From positions 1 to 64,000 of the forward strand of contig JALENJ010000003.1 of assembly GCA_022767445.1 (NCBI GenBank): a stretch of 64,000 nucleotides of DNA. Direction: 5' to 3'. Shown in pieces: positions 1 to 10,974 of this stretch. The translations under genes and the position numbers were made by a program. The first letter of the stretch is position 1; each line of letters begins with the position of its first letter. The notes under the pieces were generated by a model. It did no database searches, had not been told where the DNA came from, and saw nothing but the letters and a program-made list of their open reading frames with translations. This DNA comes from Erysipelotrichaceae bacterium (GTDB lineage Bacteria > Bacillota_I > Bacilli_A > Erysipelotrichales > Erysipelotrichaceae).

Positions 1-34
1 CCGACCTCTTACACTACTATAACTATCTGTATAT

Positions 35-190
35 CTAAAATAGGTTGGACAGTGAATGTAAATTGTGATGGTCTATTGTATCATTAGTATGATGTTCTGA
101 TTTATCTGTTAAATCTGTAAAAACCTTAATAGGTGTAATACAAACAATCATCGCTGTTGCTAAAAATGCCACAAAAAATTTTCTTAACAT
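35..190 (-). CDS. small exported or membrane peptide, 51 aa, downstream of 18-aa peptide copy 1
   Basis: I do not recognise this protein. It starts at ATG 190 behind a good SD (GAAAGGGG, 7 nt upstream) and stops with TAG at 35. Residues 1-24 are MLRKFF followed by a hydrophobic stretch, which looks like a signal peptide or single membrane helix. The remainder is rich in Asp, His, Asn and Thr. Its first 15 residues resemble those of the 37-aa ORF at 42687-42800 (M-L-[K/R]-K, then hydrophobic, then A-T-x-M). Both ORFs follow a copy of the same 18-aa ORF, here 50 nt away, so the pair probably forms one transcription unit. Function unknown; the gene could also be a decayed remnant. Confidence 0.5.
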   Translation of the reverse strand: MLRKFFVAFLATAMIVCITPIKVFTDLTDKSEHHTNDTIDHHNLHSLSNLF

Positions 191-240
191 AATATTTCCC
201 CTTTCAAATTATATTTAACATCTAAATCATAAAGGAATAC

Positions 241-297
241 TTAAATGCCGGTCTTATACCTTGCAACACATATATGATGAATATTATATTCCTTCAT
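241..297 (-). CDS. 18-aa conserved peptide, copy 1 (MKEYNIHHICVARYKTGI)
   Basis: A 19-codon ORF with ATG at 297, TAA at 241 and an SD-like GAAAGGGG about 7 nt upstream. The same 57-nt ORF, with no indels, occurs at 34684-34740 and 42572-42628. Differences from copy 2 are mostly synonymous or conservative (AAG/AAA, GAA/GAG, CAT/CAC, TAA/TAG stop). The last nine residues C-V-A-R-Y-K-T-G-I are identical. Conservation of frame and length with three different stop codons argues that it is translated. It has its own promoter-like sequence and is followed by the 51-aa signal-like ORF. Candidate roles are a ribosome-arrest leader peptide, a peptide signal or a RiPP-like precursor; none is shown. Confidence 0.6.
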   Translation of the reverse strand: MKEYNIHHICVARYKTGI

Positions 298-331
298 TCA
301 GTGCCCCTTTCTGCACGTTTATTACAACTTC

Positions 332-360
332 ATAATATAAATTACACTAAAAAAATACAA
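332..360 (-). promoter_or_regulatory. promoter of peptide copy 1
   Basis: On the minus strand, -35 TTGTAT (355-360), a 17-bp spacer and -10 TATTAT (332-337) lie about 35 nt upstream of the 18-aa ORF and downstream of the atp operon terminator. This gives the peptide cassette its own transcript. Confidence 0.55.
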
Positions 361-401
361 GTCTGTTATTTGATAGAAAAAAAGAATTATAATTATGTTT
401 A

Positions 402-434
402 GTCAAATAAAAGAGAAGTGATTAGCTTCTCTTT
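402..434 (-). terminator. intrinsic terminator of the atp operon
   Basis: The stem AGAGAAG/CTTCTCT with a six-base loop (412-432) is followed on the minus strand by TTTTATTT. It sits directly after the atpC stop and ends the ATP synthase transcript. Confidence 0.8.
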
Positions 435-437
435 TTG

Positions 438-2227
<1,790 letters not shown>

Positions 2228-2239
2228 TTAACCTTCTTT

Positions 2240-3094
2240 CTATACGGCACTAGAGCCACCAACAATTTCCGTTATTTCCTGGGTAATTGCGGCCTGTCTT
2301 GCCTTGTTGTATTCAAGTCGTAATGTTGTGCCGAGTTCATCAGCGTTATCTGAAGCTGCCTTCATCGCAACACGTCGACTTCCTTGTTCTGAAGTAGTAG
2401 ACTCCATCCAATCTGAATAGGTAACATCTGTTATCATCATTGGAATCAAACTATCCAGGATTGTCTCTGGATTTGGTTCAAACAATGTTTCCTGATGTTC
2501 TCCTACTTTTTCTTCTGTCTTCTTTGTAGAAATTGTACATGGTAATAAGACATCAAATTCCGGTCTGAAAGTCATTGTATTTACAAATCTTGTATATAAC
2601 AATTGTACTTTTCCAACTTCTTCTTTCTGATATCTATGTACAGCATCCTCTACACATTTCTTTAAATCTGCGAATGTGATCTTGTCGGAAGAGATCTGTT
2701 CTTCATTGATAATGTTGAATCCCTCTTCTTCAAACTGATGATAAAGTGCTGTTCCTACAAGGTAGATAGGATCTGATGGTATTAGTGTCTCTTTTGCAAG
2801 TTTGAGGATATTTTGGTTATAGCCTCCGCATAGTCCTAAGTCTGAACAGAATATGATTGTAAGAACATGATTGTTCTTACTGTGAATGAGGTATTTGCTT
2901 TCAACATCTTGATTGTTGAAGACAATATCATTCACAGTATCCTGTAGTCTTTGGGCATATTCACGGTTGGCTTCCATCTTGTTACGTTGTTTTAGAAGCT
3001 TTGCATTGGCAATCATCTCCATCGCTTTGGTTATCTTTTTGGTGGAGTTGACAGACTTAATTCTGCTTCGCAAAGCCTGTCTTGATTGTGCCAT
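2240..3094 (-). CDS. atpG: ATP synthase F1 gamma subunit
   Basis: Gamma subunit, the coiled-coil rotor shaft inside the alpha3beta3 head. The 284 residues are normal. The N-terminus has the conserved R-S-R-I-K-S-V-x-x-T-K-K-I-T-K-A-M block, and the C-terminus the matching A-M-K-A-A-S-D-N-A helix and R-Q-A-A-I-T-x-E-I-x-E-I-V-G-G. The two ends pair as the long coiled coil. It starts only 1 nt after the atpA stop, so it is co-translated within the operon. Confidence 0.97.
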   Translation of the reverse strand: MAQSRQALRSRIKSVNSTKKITKAMEMIANAKLLKQRNKMEANREYAQRLQDTVNDIVFNNQDVESKYLIHSKNNHVLTIIFCSDLGLCGGYNQNILKLAKETLIPSDPIYLVGTALYHQFEEEGFNIINEEQISSDKITFADLKKCVEDAVHRYQKEEVGKVQLLYTRFVNTMTFRPEFDVLLPCTISTKKTEEKVGEHQETLFEPNPETILDSLIPMMITDVTYSDWMESTTSEQGSRRVAMKAASDNADELGTTLRLEYNKARQAAITQEITEIVGGSSAV

Positions 3095-3095
3095 A

Positions 3096-5153
<2,058 letters not shown>

Positions 5154-5164
<11 letters not shown>

Positions 5165-5666
5165 TGCCGGTAGCTTCCTTTACAAATGCGTCGATTGCTT
5201 GACGGTCTACTTTCTCACCGTCTTTTTCGCCTATGAGTTTGCCGGCAGCACTAAGTGCAACATCAACCATTTCCTTCTTCATGGATGCGTACATCTCTCT
5301 GCGTTCAGCTTCAATTTGTTCTTGCGCACGTTGTTTTACTGCTGCAGCTTCTTTATCTGCTTGAGCAAGAATACTCTTCTTTTCTTGTTTCGCTTGTTGA
5401 ATAGCCGCATTTACGATCTCTTCAGATTTTGCGGATGCGGTATTCAATTGTTCCAAAGCAACTTTACGATCTGCCAAAGCATCTTGTTTTGCTTGTTCGC
5501 TTTGTGCGAGTTCTTCTTGCATCTTATCTGCTCTTGCACCTAAATATCTCTTTACAGATGGCCACAAGAAATATCTAGCTATCAGAAATAAGACAAGCGT
5601 ACTACATAGTTGAGTCAGCAATGTCCCTACATTAGGGAATAACTGTTCAACAATATTGACTTCCAT
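5154..5666 (-). CDS. atpF: ATP synthase Fo b subunit
   Basis: Subunit b, the peripheral stator stalk. The 170 residues comprise one N-terminal membrane helix (about 10-30) and a long, highly charged Ala/Glu/Lys/Gln-rich coiled coil that dimerises and binds delta. The A-x-A-D-K-M-Q-E-E-L-A-x-S-E-x-A-K segment is typical of Firmicute AtpF. It sits between atpE and atpH in the standard order. Confidence 0.95.
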
Positions 5667-5685
5667 ATTTTATATAGAGCCTCTA

Positions 5686-5910
5686 TTAGTAAACGAAGAT
5701 TAGAAGGATAGCTACTAACAAACCATAGATAGCACAAGTCTCAGATAGAGCAATACCCAAAATCATTGTTGAACGAATCTTTGACTCTGCTTCTGGATTC
5801 TTACCAATAGCGTCACATGCATGTGCTGCTACTGTGCCTTCACCTAAACCTGTCATAAATCCTGTAAGTACGGCGATACCTGCGCCAATTGCGATTAAAC
5901 CCTTTTCCAT
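5686..5910 (-). CDS. atpE: ATP synthase Fo c subunit with two helix carboxylates
   Basis: Subunit c, the rotor-ring proteolipid. I place the start at ATG 5910 (SD GGAGG 7 nt upstream), giving 74 aa. The longer reading frame adds only non-family residues. There are two membrane helices with a polar loop A-I-G-K-N-P-E-A. Helix 2 carries the essential carboxylate Glu57 in S-E-T-C-A-I-Y. Helix 1 has a second glutamate, Glu24, in G-L-G-E-G-T, at the position of Gln32 in the Ilyobacter Na+ enzyme. A Glu pair with a following hydroxyl residue (Thr58) and Tyr62 resembles the two-carboxylate Na+ rotor described for Fusobacterium, so Na+ coupling is plausible but unproven. Confidence 0.95.
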   Translation of the reverse strand: MEKGLIAIGAGIAVLTGFMTGLGEGTVAAHACDAIGKNPEAESKIRSTMILGIALSETCAIYGLLVAILLIFVY

Positions 5911-5926
5911 ATTTTTTCCTCCAATA

Positions 5927-6631
5927 TTAGTTTTTCTCTTCTTCTGGAATATCATTGCCCAGAAGTACAATCGTTAGTGTTACAAATACTAATGTCTGAA
6001 TAAATCCAGCGAATAAATCAAAATACATGTGTAGTACAGGTGCTATGATTGGTGCCATAAAGTTGAATACATTTCCTTGTGCACCTACAAGACCTGCAAT
6101 CAGGTTTGATAAGTTTTGTGTTCCCATGTATACAAGTGACATCATAATGGAGCCACATGTGATATTACCAAATAGACGTAATGCCATTGATAACATGGTT
6201 GAGAACTTACCAATAATGTTCATTGGTAACATTGGCGCAATTGGTTCAATAAATGCATGCATATATGCTTTAAAGCCACCAAACTTTAACTCTGCCACCT
6301 GAATCATCAACCAAGTTAAGAAGGATAACAGTATCGTGACACTGAAGTTCGCTGTAGGGGAACTAAGTCCAAACAACGAAATCGTATTACTGACAAAGAT
6401 ATATACCCATAACACTAAGATATATGGGGTAAGTTTATCAGCAATCTTCTTACCTACGTTTTCTCTGACTGTGTTATATACCATCTCAATTCCCATTAAT
6501 ACTGGTACAATCACACCTTTTGGTTTCTCTAACGGATCTGTTTTATCAATTTTCTTTGACAATAGTATCATTGCGACTCCTAGGATGATCGTAATCAATA
6601 TGATTACATATACATCCGTCTGTATTGTCAT
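5927..6631 (-). CDS. atpB: ATP synthase Fo a subunit
   Basis: Subunit a, the membrane stator that forms the ion half-channels next to the c-ring. The 234 residues contain five to six membrane helices. The essential arginine lies in M-A-L-R-L-F-G-N (near residue 150), followed by the C-terminal helix F-I-Q-T-L-V-F-V-T-L-T. It overlaps nothing and precedes atpE by 16 nt in the operon. Confidence 0.96.
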   Translation of the reverse strand: MTIQTDVYVIILITIILGVAMILLSKKIDKTDPLEKPKGVIVPVLMGIEMVYNTVRENVGKKIADKLTPYILVLWVYIFVSNTISLFGLSSPTANFSVTILLSFLTWLMIQVAELKFGGFKAYMHAFIEPIAPMLPMNIIGKFSTMLSMALRLFGNITCGSIMMSLVYMGTQNLSNLIAGLVGAQGNVFNFMAPIIAPVLHMYFDLFAGFIQTLVFVTLTIVLLGNDIPEEEKN

Positions 6632-6635
6632 ATCC

Positions 6636-6974
6636 TCACCGCCCTCTTTCTTTGATAAATGAATCTATGATAATTGCAAGTTTGATTGTGGTTAAACCAA
6701 ACGCACAAGTAAGAATATTGAAAAACTGTGGAAGGAACGCACATATTAGCAGTGAAGCTGCCATCAATAAATAATTGAGCGCAAAGTTCCCATACGTTCC
6801 AGATGAGGATTGCAGGCTTAGCGCTCTATTTGTAAATGTTTCTATGCGTCGGAAAATTACATAAGAAACCAAAGAGCCCAATAACCATCCTGTCGTCCAT
6901 TGCCATGCAATGGGAAGAAATAGAATACTTATCAGTACTAATCCTATATAAACTTTCCATGTACGATCCATCAT
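6636..6974 (-). CDS. atpI: ATP synthase subunit I-like membrane protein
   Basis: First gene of the atp operon, 112 aa, with four predicted hydrophobic segments. Its position directly before atpB, its size and its topology match AtpI/UncI, which assists c-ring assembly and possibly cation uptake. Sequence conservation in this family is low, so the assignment relies mainly on position. A promoter lies just upstream. Confidence 0.8.
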   Translation of the reverse strand: MMDRTWKVYIGLVLISILFLPIAWQWTTGWLLGSLVSYVIFRRIETFTNRALSLQSSSGTYGNFALNYLLMAASLLICAFLPQFFNILTCAFGLTTIKLAIIIDSFIKERGR

Positions 6975-6998
6975 TTTCTCAAGACCTCACTGTGTTGC

Positions 6999-7027
6999 AT
7001 TATAACGCATTTTAGCATTGTTTTAAA
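6999..7027 (-). promoter_or_regulatory. promoter of the atp operon
   Basis: Minus-strand -35 TTTAAA (7022-7027), 17-bp spacer and -10 TATAAT (6999-7004), located between the parB stop and atpI. No terminator is visible between parB and this promoter, so some read-through from parB is possible. Confidence 0.6.
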
Positions 7028-7037
7028 CCAATGTTTG

Positions 7038-7928
7038 TTATCCTTCATCTAAACAGTTGAGAATCTCAAGAATACGATTTAAATCTTCTGTATCGCTATA
7101 TTGAATCGTTAGTTTTTTATTCTGAATGGATACCTTTGTGCCTAGCTTTACAGAGATCTGATGTTCTAGATCATGGATGATAGGATCACGTTTCTTCTCT
7201 GGTTTAGATTTGACAACCGGCTCTTGGTTATTCAAAGTCTTTACGTAACTTTCTACATCTCTAACCGACATCTTTTCTTTTAAGATTTTCTCTGCCGCAT
7301 CCAGCATTTGGTTTTCATCTTTTAATCCCAATAAAGGGCGAACATGTCCCATTGCCAGTTTCTTATTTACAACTAGTTTTTGAATCTCGGATGGTAGTTT
7401 GAGTAAGCGCATGATATTTGCACAATATTCACGAGACTTACCAACTCTTTCCGCAAGTTTTTCTTGTGTATATCCCAGCTTCTTTACAAGAGATTCATAA
7501 GCCATAGCTTCTTCAATCGCATTCAAGTCTTCACGTTGTACGTTTTCAAGAATAGCGATTTCCATCATCTCTTCTTCTGTAAATTCTACAGAGATTGCTG
7601 GAACAACTTTTAAGCCAGCGATCTTCGCTGCGCGTAAGCGTCTTTCACCAGTGATTAAATCGTATCCACTGACACTCTTACGCACGAGTAATGGTGTAAA
7701 TATACCATGGGTACGGATGGAATCCGCCAACTCATTCAATGCGACCTGATCAAACTCTTTACGTGGTTGATAGGGATTTGGACGAATCTCATCGATGTTA
7801 ATTTCAACTTCTCTTCTTCCCGGTACTTCTTTGGAACTGCTTTGGATGTCATCTAAAAATTGCTCTACGTCTGAACCGAAGATAGAATCCAAACCGCGTC
7901 CTAAACCCTTTTGTTTTTTCTCTGCCAT
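7038..7928 (-). CDS. parB: chromosome-partitioning protein ParB (Spo0J)
   Basis: ParB, a CTP-dependent DNA clamp that loads at parS and spreads, working with ParA in origin segregation and SMC loading. The 296 aa show the N-terminal domain (about 42-130) with the C-motif G-E-R-R-L-R-A, the E-N-V-Q-R-E-D-L-N motif and the central helix-turn-helix region (T-Q-E-K-L-A-E-R-V-G-K-S-R), then a C-terminal dimerisation domain. It begins 1 nt upstream of the end of parA. Two perfect parS sites lie about 11-13 kb away, around serS. Confidence 0.95.
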   Translation of the reverse strand: MAEKKQKGLGRGLDSIFGSDVEQFLDDIQSSSKEVPGRREVEINIDEIRPNPYQPRKEFDQVALNELADSIRTHGIFTPLLVRKSVSGYDLITGERRLRAAKIAGLKVVPAISVEFTEEEMMEIAILENVQREDLNAIEEAMAYESLVKKLGYTQEKLAERVGKSREYCANIMRLLKLPSEIQKLVVNKKLAMGHVRPLLGLKDENQMLDAAEKILKEKMSVRDVESYVKTLNNQEPVVKSKPEKKRDPIIHDLEHQISVKLGTKVSIQNKKLTIQYSDTEDLNRILEILNCLDEG

Positions 7929-8708
7929 TTATCGTTTAGTCCTTTCGTTTTGTGTAACTACTTCTTTCACAAGTTGTGCATATGCACGAGCTCCTTCGGA
8001 GCGTGTATCATATTCAAAAATCGTTTGTTCACGAGATGGTGCTTCTGATAAGCGTACATTTCTTGGAATAAAGCAATGATATACTTTTTCTTTAAAATAC
8101 TTACGTACTTCTTGTTGTACTTCTACGGATAGCTTCGTACGTACATCAAACATTGTTAGTAATACACCTTCAATGGATAGACGTGGGTTCCATAGTTTTT
8201 GTACAAGTCGTATCGTACTCAATAACTGTGTAAGTCCTTCTAGGGCAAAGTATTCACACTGTACTGGTATCATAACGGAATCCGCTGCTGTTAAAGCATT
8301 GGTATTCAATAAACCTAATGCTGGAGGACAGTCGATGATTATGTAATCATACTGATCTCTGACTGCATCTAGTTTTCTTTTGAGTAGCTGTTCTCTGCCA
8401 CTTTCGTATTGTGCCATATCGACATCAGCACCCGATAAGTCAATGGTTGATGGTAATACATCAAGTGGTGGCATCTGTAATGTTACTTTGACATCATCAA
8501 CTGTATCATCTCTCATCAACACATCATAAACTGTCTTATCAAAACCTACTCGATGTGCGCCAATGCCATGTGTGGCATTGCCCTGTGGGTCAAAGTCAAC
8601 CAGTAGGATACGTTTGCCAATATATGCTAGGCCAGAGGCTAGGTTCATTGAGGTGGTCGTTTTACCAACTCCACCTTTCTGATTTGCGATTGCGATGATC
8701 TTTCCCAT
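7929..8708 (-). CDS. parA: chromosome-partitioning ATPase ParA (Soj)
   Basis: ParA/Soj, a Walker-type ATPase that dimerises on DNA and drives origin segregation; in Bacillus it also modulates DnaA. The 259 aa carry the deviant Walker A K-G-G-V-G-K-T-T near residues 11-18, D-F-D-P-Q-G-N (switch) and I-I-I-D-C-P-P (Walker B). It is directly followed by parB and preceded by noc, the canonical Firmicute order. Confidence 0.97.
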   Translation of the reverse strand: MGKIIAIANQKGGVGKTTTSMNLASGLAYIGKRILLVDFDPQGNATHGIGAHRVGFDKTVYDVLMRDDTVDDVKVTLQMPPLDVLPSTIDLSGADVDMAQYESGREQLLKRKLDAVRDQYDYIIIDCPPALGLLNTNALTAADSVMIPVQCEYFALEGLTQLLSTIRLVQKLWNPRLSIEGVLLTMFDVRTKLSVEVQQEVRKYFKEKVYHCFIPRNVRLSEAPSREQTIFEYDTRSEGARAYAQLVKEVVTQNERTKR

Positions 8709-8721
8709 ATTCTTACTCCCC

Positions 8722-9528
8722 TTATGAATTCTTTGGGAAACGGATGATCATGCGTACTTCTTGCGGATTATCTTCCGTTTCTACTTTGGCTGTGATACCC
8801 ATCTTCTCAATCATTTTAATACTCTGATTGATGGTGTTAACTGCAATCTGTGTATTTCTTGAAAATCCCTTTGTCTTATGGCGAACCTTTGTCTTCTTTG
8901 GAATATTCAAGCTAGCGATGAAGTCCTCTGTTTGTCTGACATTGAACTCTGCGGCTACTACATGATAGAATACTTCTTTTTGTTGGTCGCTTGGAACTGT
9001 TAGTAATGCACGCGCATGACGCTCTGTAATCTTAGCTTCCATGACCGCATCCTGAATCTCAATCGGTAAGTTTAACAGACGTATCTTATTTGCGACTGCC
9101 GATTGTGATTTACCAACCTTTTGAGCAACTTGTTCCTGGGTTAAACCAGATTGCCTCATAATCTGAAGATAACTCTTAGCTTCTTCAATCGCCGTTAAAT
9201 TCTCACGTTGAATATTTTCAACCAATGCCATCTGTGCTGCTTGGTTCTCATTCGGTGACATCACATAACATGGTACCGTATGAAAACCAATTAACTTACA
9301 GGCACGGAATCTTCTTTCACCTGTGATAATCTCATACACATCATCAATCTTTCGTACTGTGATTGGTTGTATCAACCCATTCTCTTTGATGGAAGCAGCT
9401 AATTCCTGTAACGCTTCATCATCAAAGACAAGTCTTGGCTGATATCTAGAAGGTACAATCTGCTCAGTAGGTATATCTATGATGCGATTCGTATCTTTTC
9501 GCTCAAATATATTTAAAATACTTGCCAT
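8722..9528 (-). CDS. noc: nucleoid occlusion protein Noc (ParB paralogue)
   Basis: A second ParB-family protein, 268 aa, in the rsmG-noc-parA-parB position used by Noc. It has P-S-R-Y-Q-P-R, the CTP-binding G-E-R-R-F-R-A motif, E-N-I-Q-R-E-N-L and a helix-turn-helix (T-Q-E-Q-V-A-Q-K-V-G-K-S-Q-S). Noc binds its own sites (NBS), blocks Z-ring assembly over the nucleoid and tethers DNA to the membrane. Bacillus Noc has a short N-terminal amphipathic helix; here the first residues M-A-S-I-L-N-I-F-E-R could serve that role. I saw no NBS consensus in the window. Confidence 0.85.
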   Translation of the reverse strand: MASILNIFERKDTNRIIDIPTEQIVPSRYQPRLVFDDEALQELAASIKENGLIQPITVRKIDDVYEIITGERRFRACKLIGFHTVPCYVMSPNENQAAQMALVENIQRENLTAIEEAKSYLQIMRQSGLTQEQVAQKVGKSQSAVANKIRLLNLPIEIQDAVMEAKITERHARALLTVPSDQQKEVFYHVVAAEFNVRQTEDFIASLNIPKKTKVRHKTKGFSRNTQIAVNTINQSIKMIEKMGITAKVETEDNPQEVRMIIRFPKNS

Positions 9529-9540
9529 GTTGTCCCTCCC

Positions 9541-10239
9541 CTATAACGGTTTCTTCTTGATTTGTCCATAATTGCGTGGATATTGTGCAGGTGTATCTTT
9601 TACCTTACGGTAATAAAGATTAATCCGCATATCCCCCATGTATAACGATGTATCCTGTGTATCCTCTAGTTCTACCCCAAGGATATCAGTCGCATGTTTC
9701 GCTTCCTTGGCTTCTGCGTTTCCATTGGAACCCTTCATTGCTAAGAATAATCCATTTACTTTTACAAGTGGTATACATAATTCTGCTAAGATGCGTAAGT
9801 TTGCGACTGCTCTAGCAGTCACAACATCATACTGTTGTCTTTCTAGCTTCACCTGTTCCTCTGCCCTTGTGTTGTATACATGAATGTTTTCTAGCCCTAG
9901 TTGTTGTATCACTTCGTTTAGGAATGTACAGCGTTTTCCCGTTGGCTCAATCAGTGATACTTCCAGTTCTGGTTTTACAATCTTCCAGACAACACCAGGG
10001 AAACCTGCACCGGTTCCTACATCTGCTACTTTTCCAGCAATGGATGTTTTCGCCAACGGTAAAATCGAATCATAGAAGTGTTTTTCCACGACTTCGTTAT
10101 GTTCCGTGATGGCTGTTAGATTCATTTTTTCATTCCACTGGGCTAGAAGTATTGCGTATTGTTCTAGTTGTATAATTTGTTTTTCTTGTAGCGAAATACC
10201 AAGTTCCGCTGCTTTTTTGATTAGTTCTTCAATCGTCAT
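9541..10239 (-). CDS. rsmG: 16S rRNA (guanine527-N7)-methyltransferase
   Basis: RsmG/GidB makes m7G527 in the 530 loop of 16S rRNA using S-adenosylmethionine; loss gives low-level streptomycin resistance in other bacteria. The 232 aa include N-L-T-A-I-T, the SAM-binding V-A-D-V-G-T-G-A-G-F-P-G loop (about 70-81) and V-T-A-R-A-V-A-N-L. It heads the rsmG-noc-parA-parB cluster, with 12 nt to noc. Confidence 0.96.
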   Translation of the reverse strand: MTIEELIKKAAELGISLQEKQIIQLEQYAILLAQWNEKMNLTAITEHNEVVEKHFYDSILPLAKTSIAGKVADVGTGAGFPGVVWKIVKPELEVSLIEPTGKRCTFLNEVIQQLGLENIHVYNTRAEEQVKLERQQYDVVTARAVANLRILAELCIPLVKVNGLFLAMKGSNGNAEAKEAKHATDILGVELEDTQDTSLYMGDMRINLYYRKVKDTPAQYPRNYGQIKKKPL

Positions 10240-10344
10240 AATTTTTTCTTGTGTGACCTATTCTATCACCATCACGCTCTGTATTAAAGATGAAAATATG
10301 TTGATAAATTTTTTCTCCACATTTTCATAATTTGCAAGTTATTT

Positions 10345-10974
10345 TTATCCAATGTTTGTAATGAAAGATGCGTTTGGTAGTGTCTCTACCCAATCACAGA
10401 ATGCACGCCATTCAGGTAGACGATGTGTCTTTCTTTGTGCGTAGATTGTCTTTAACTGACGGTAGTTGGTTGTCATACGCGCAGTCAGTCTAAAACCCGC
10501 TGGATTGGAGTATAGAATCTCCAAATATTTTTCTTTAGCTTGTTCGCTTAATTCACTGACATCTTCACCAGCAATCTTCTTATCAGAAATCACTTTCTGT
10601 AAGTCGTTATACGCAGCGACTTTTTCTTTCATGATTTCGATAATACGGGGATCTGTATATGAAATATAAACCTCATCTAAATTAAATTTTGTGATGCGGT
10701 GCATTGTAGATTGGGAGCTGATAAAGTCGATGAAGTGATATCTTTCCATCTCTACCCATGCTTTGTTGGTAAATGTTAAATCAAACTGTACAAGTATTCC
10801 GTTAAGGAAGTTGTCATGTCCACTACCTGGTTTTGCGTTAGCTAATGCATGTGTACGTGGTACGACATTACCATCCACCTTGTTTAGGTCTACTGCCATT
10901 GGATACTTTGATCCTTTGACTGCCGACTCCATTCCATAGACTTCTGTGTTTGTTACTACATCTGTATATTTCAT
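10345..10974 (-). CDS. ThyX-like / phage-type conserved protein of uncertain function
   Basis: 209 aa, ATG 10974, overlapping the mnmG stop by 4 nt (ATGA), so it is the last gene of the mnmG transcript. The F-I-S-S-Q-S-T-M-H-R segment, an Asn/Asp/Glu-bearing stretch after it and a C-terminal N-Y-R-Q-L-K-T-I-Y-x-Q-R-K-x-H-R-L-P-E-W region suggest a distant relative of flavin-dependent thymidylate synthase ThyX, similar to proteins seen in Firmicute phages. The classical R-H-R-x7-S motif is not present in recognisable form, so catalysis is uncertain. A folate enzyme (fhs) lies in the same gene string, which fits but does not prove a one-carbon role. Confidence 0.45.
   Translation of the reverse strand: MKYTDVVTNTEVYGMESAVKGSKYPMAVDLNKVDGNVVPRTHALANAKPGSGHDNFLNGILVQFDLTFTNKAWVEMERYHFIDFISSQSTMHRITKFNLDEVYISYTDPRIIEIMKEKVAAYNDLQKVISDKKIAGEDVSELSEQAKEKYLEILYSNPAGFRLTARMTTNYRQLKTIYAQRKTHRLPEWRAFCDWVETLPNASFITNIG

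Noticed and set aside
241-297. 18-aa peptide as an AgrD-type thiolactone pheromone
   Set aside because: No AgrB/AgrC/AgrA genes are near any copy, and AgrD has an amphipathic leader and charged tail that are missing; kept only as a generic signal-peptide possibility.
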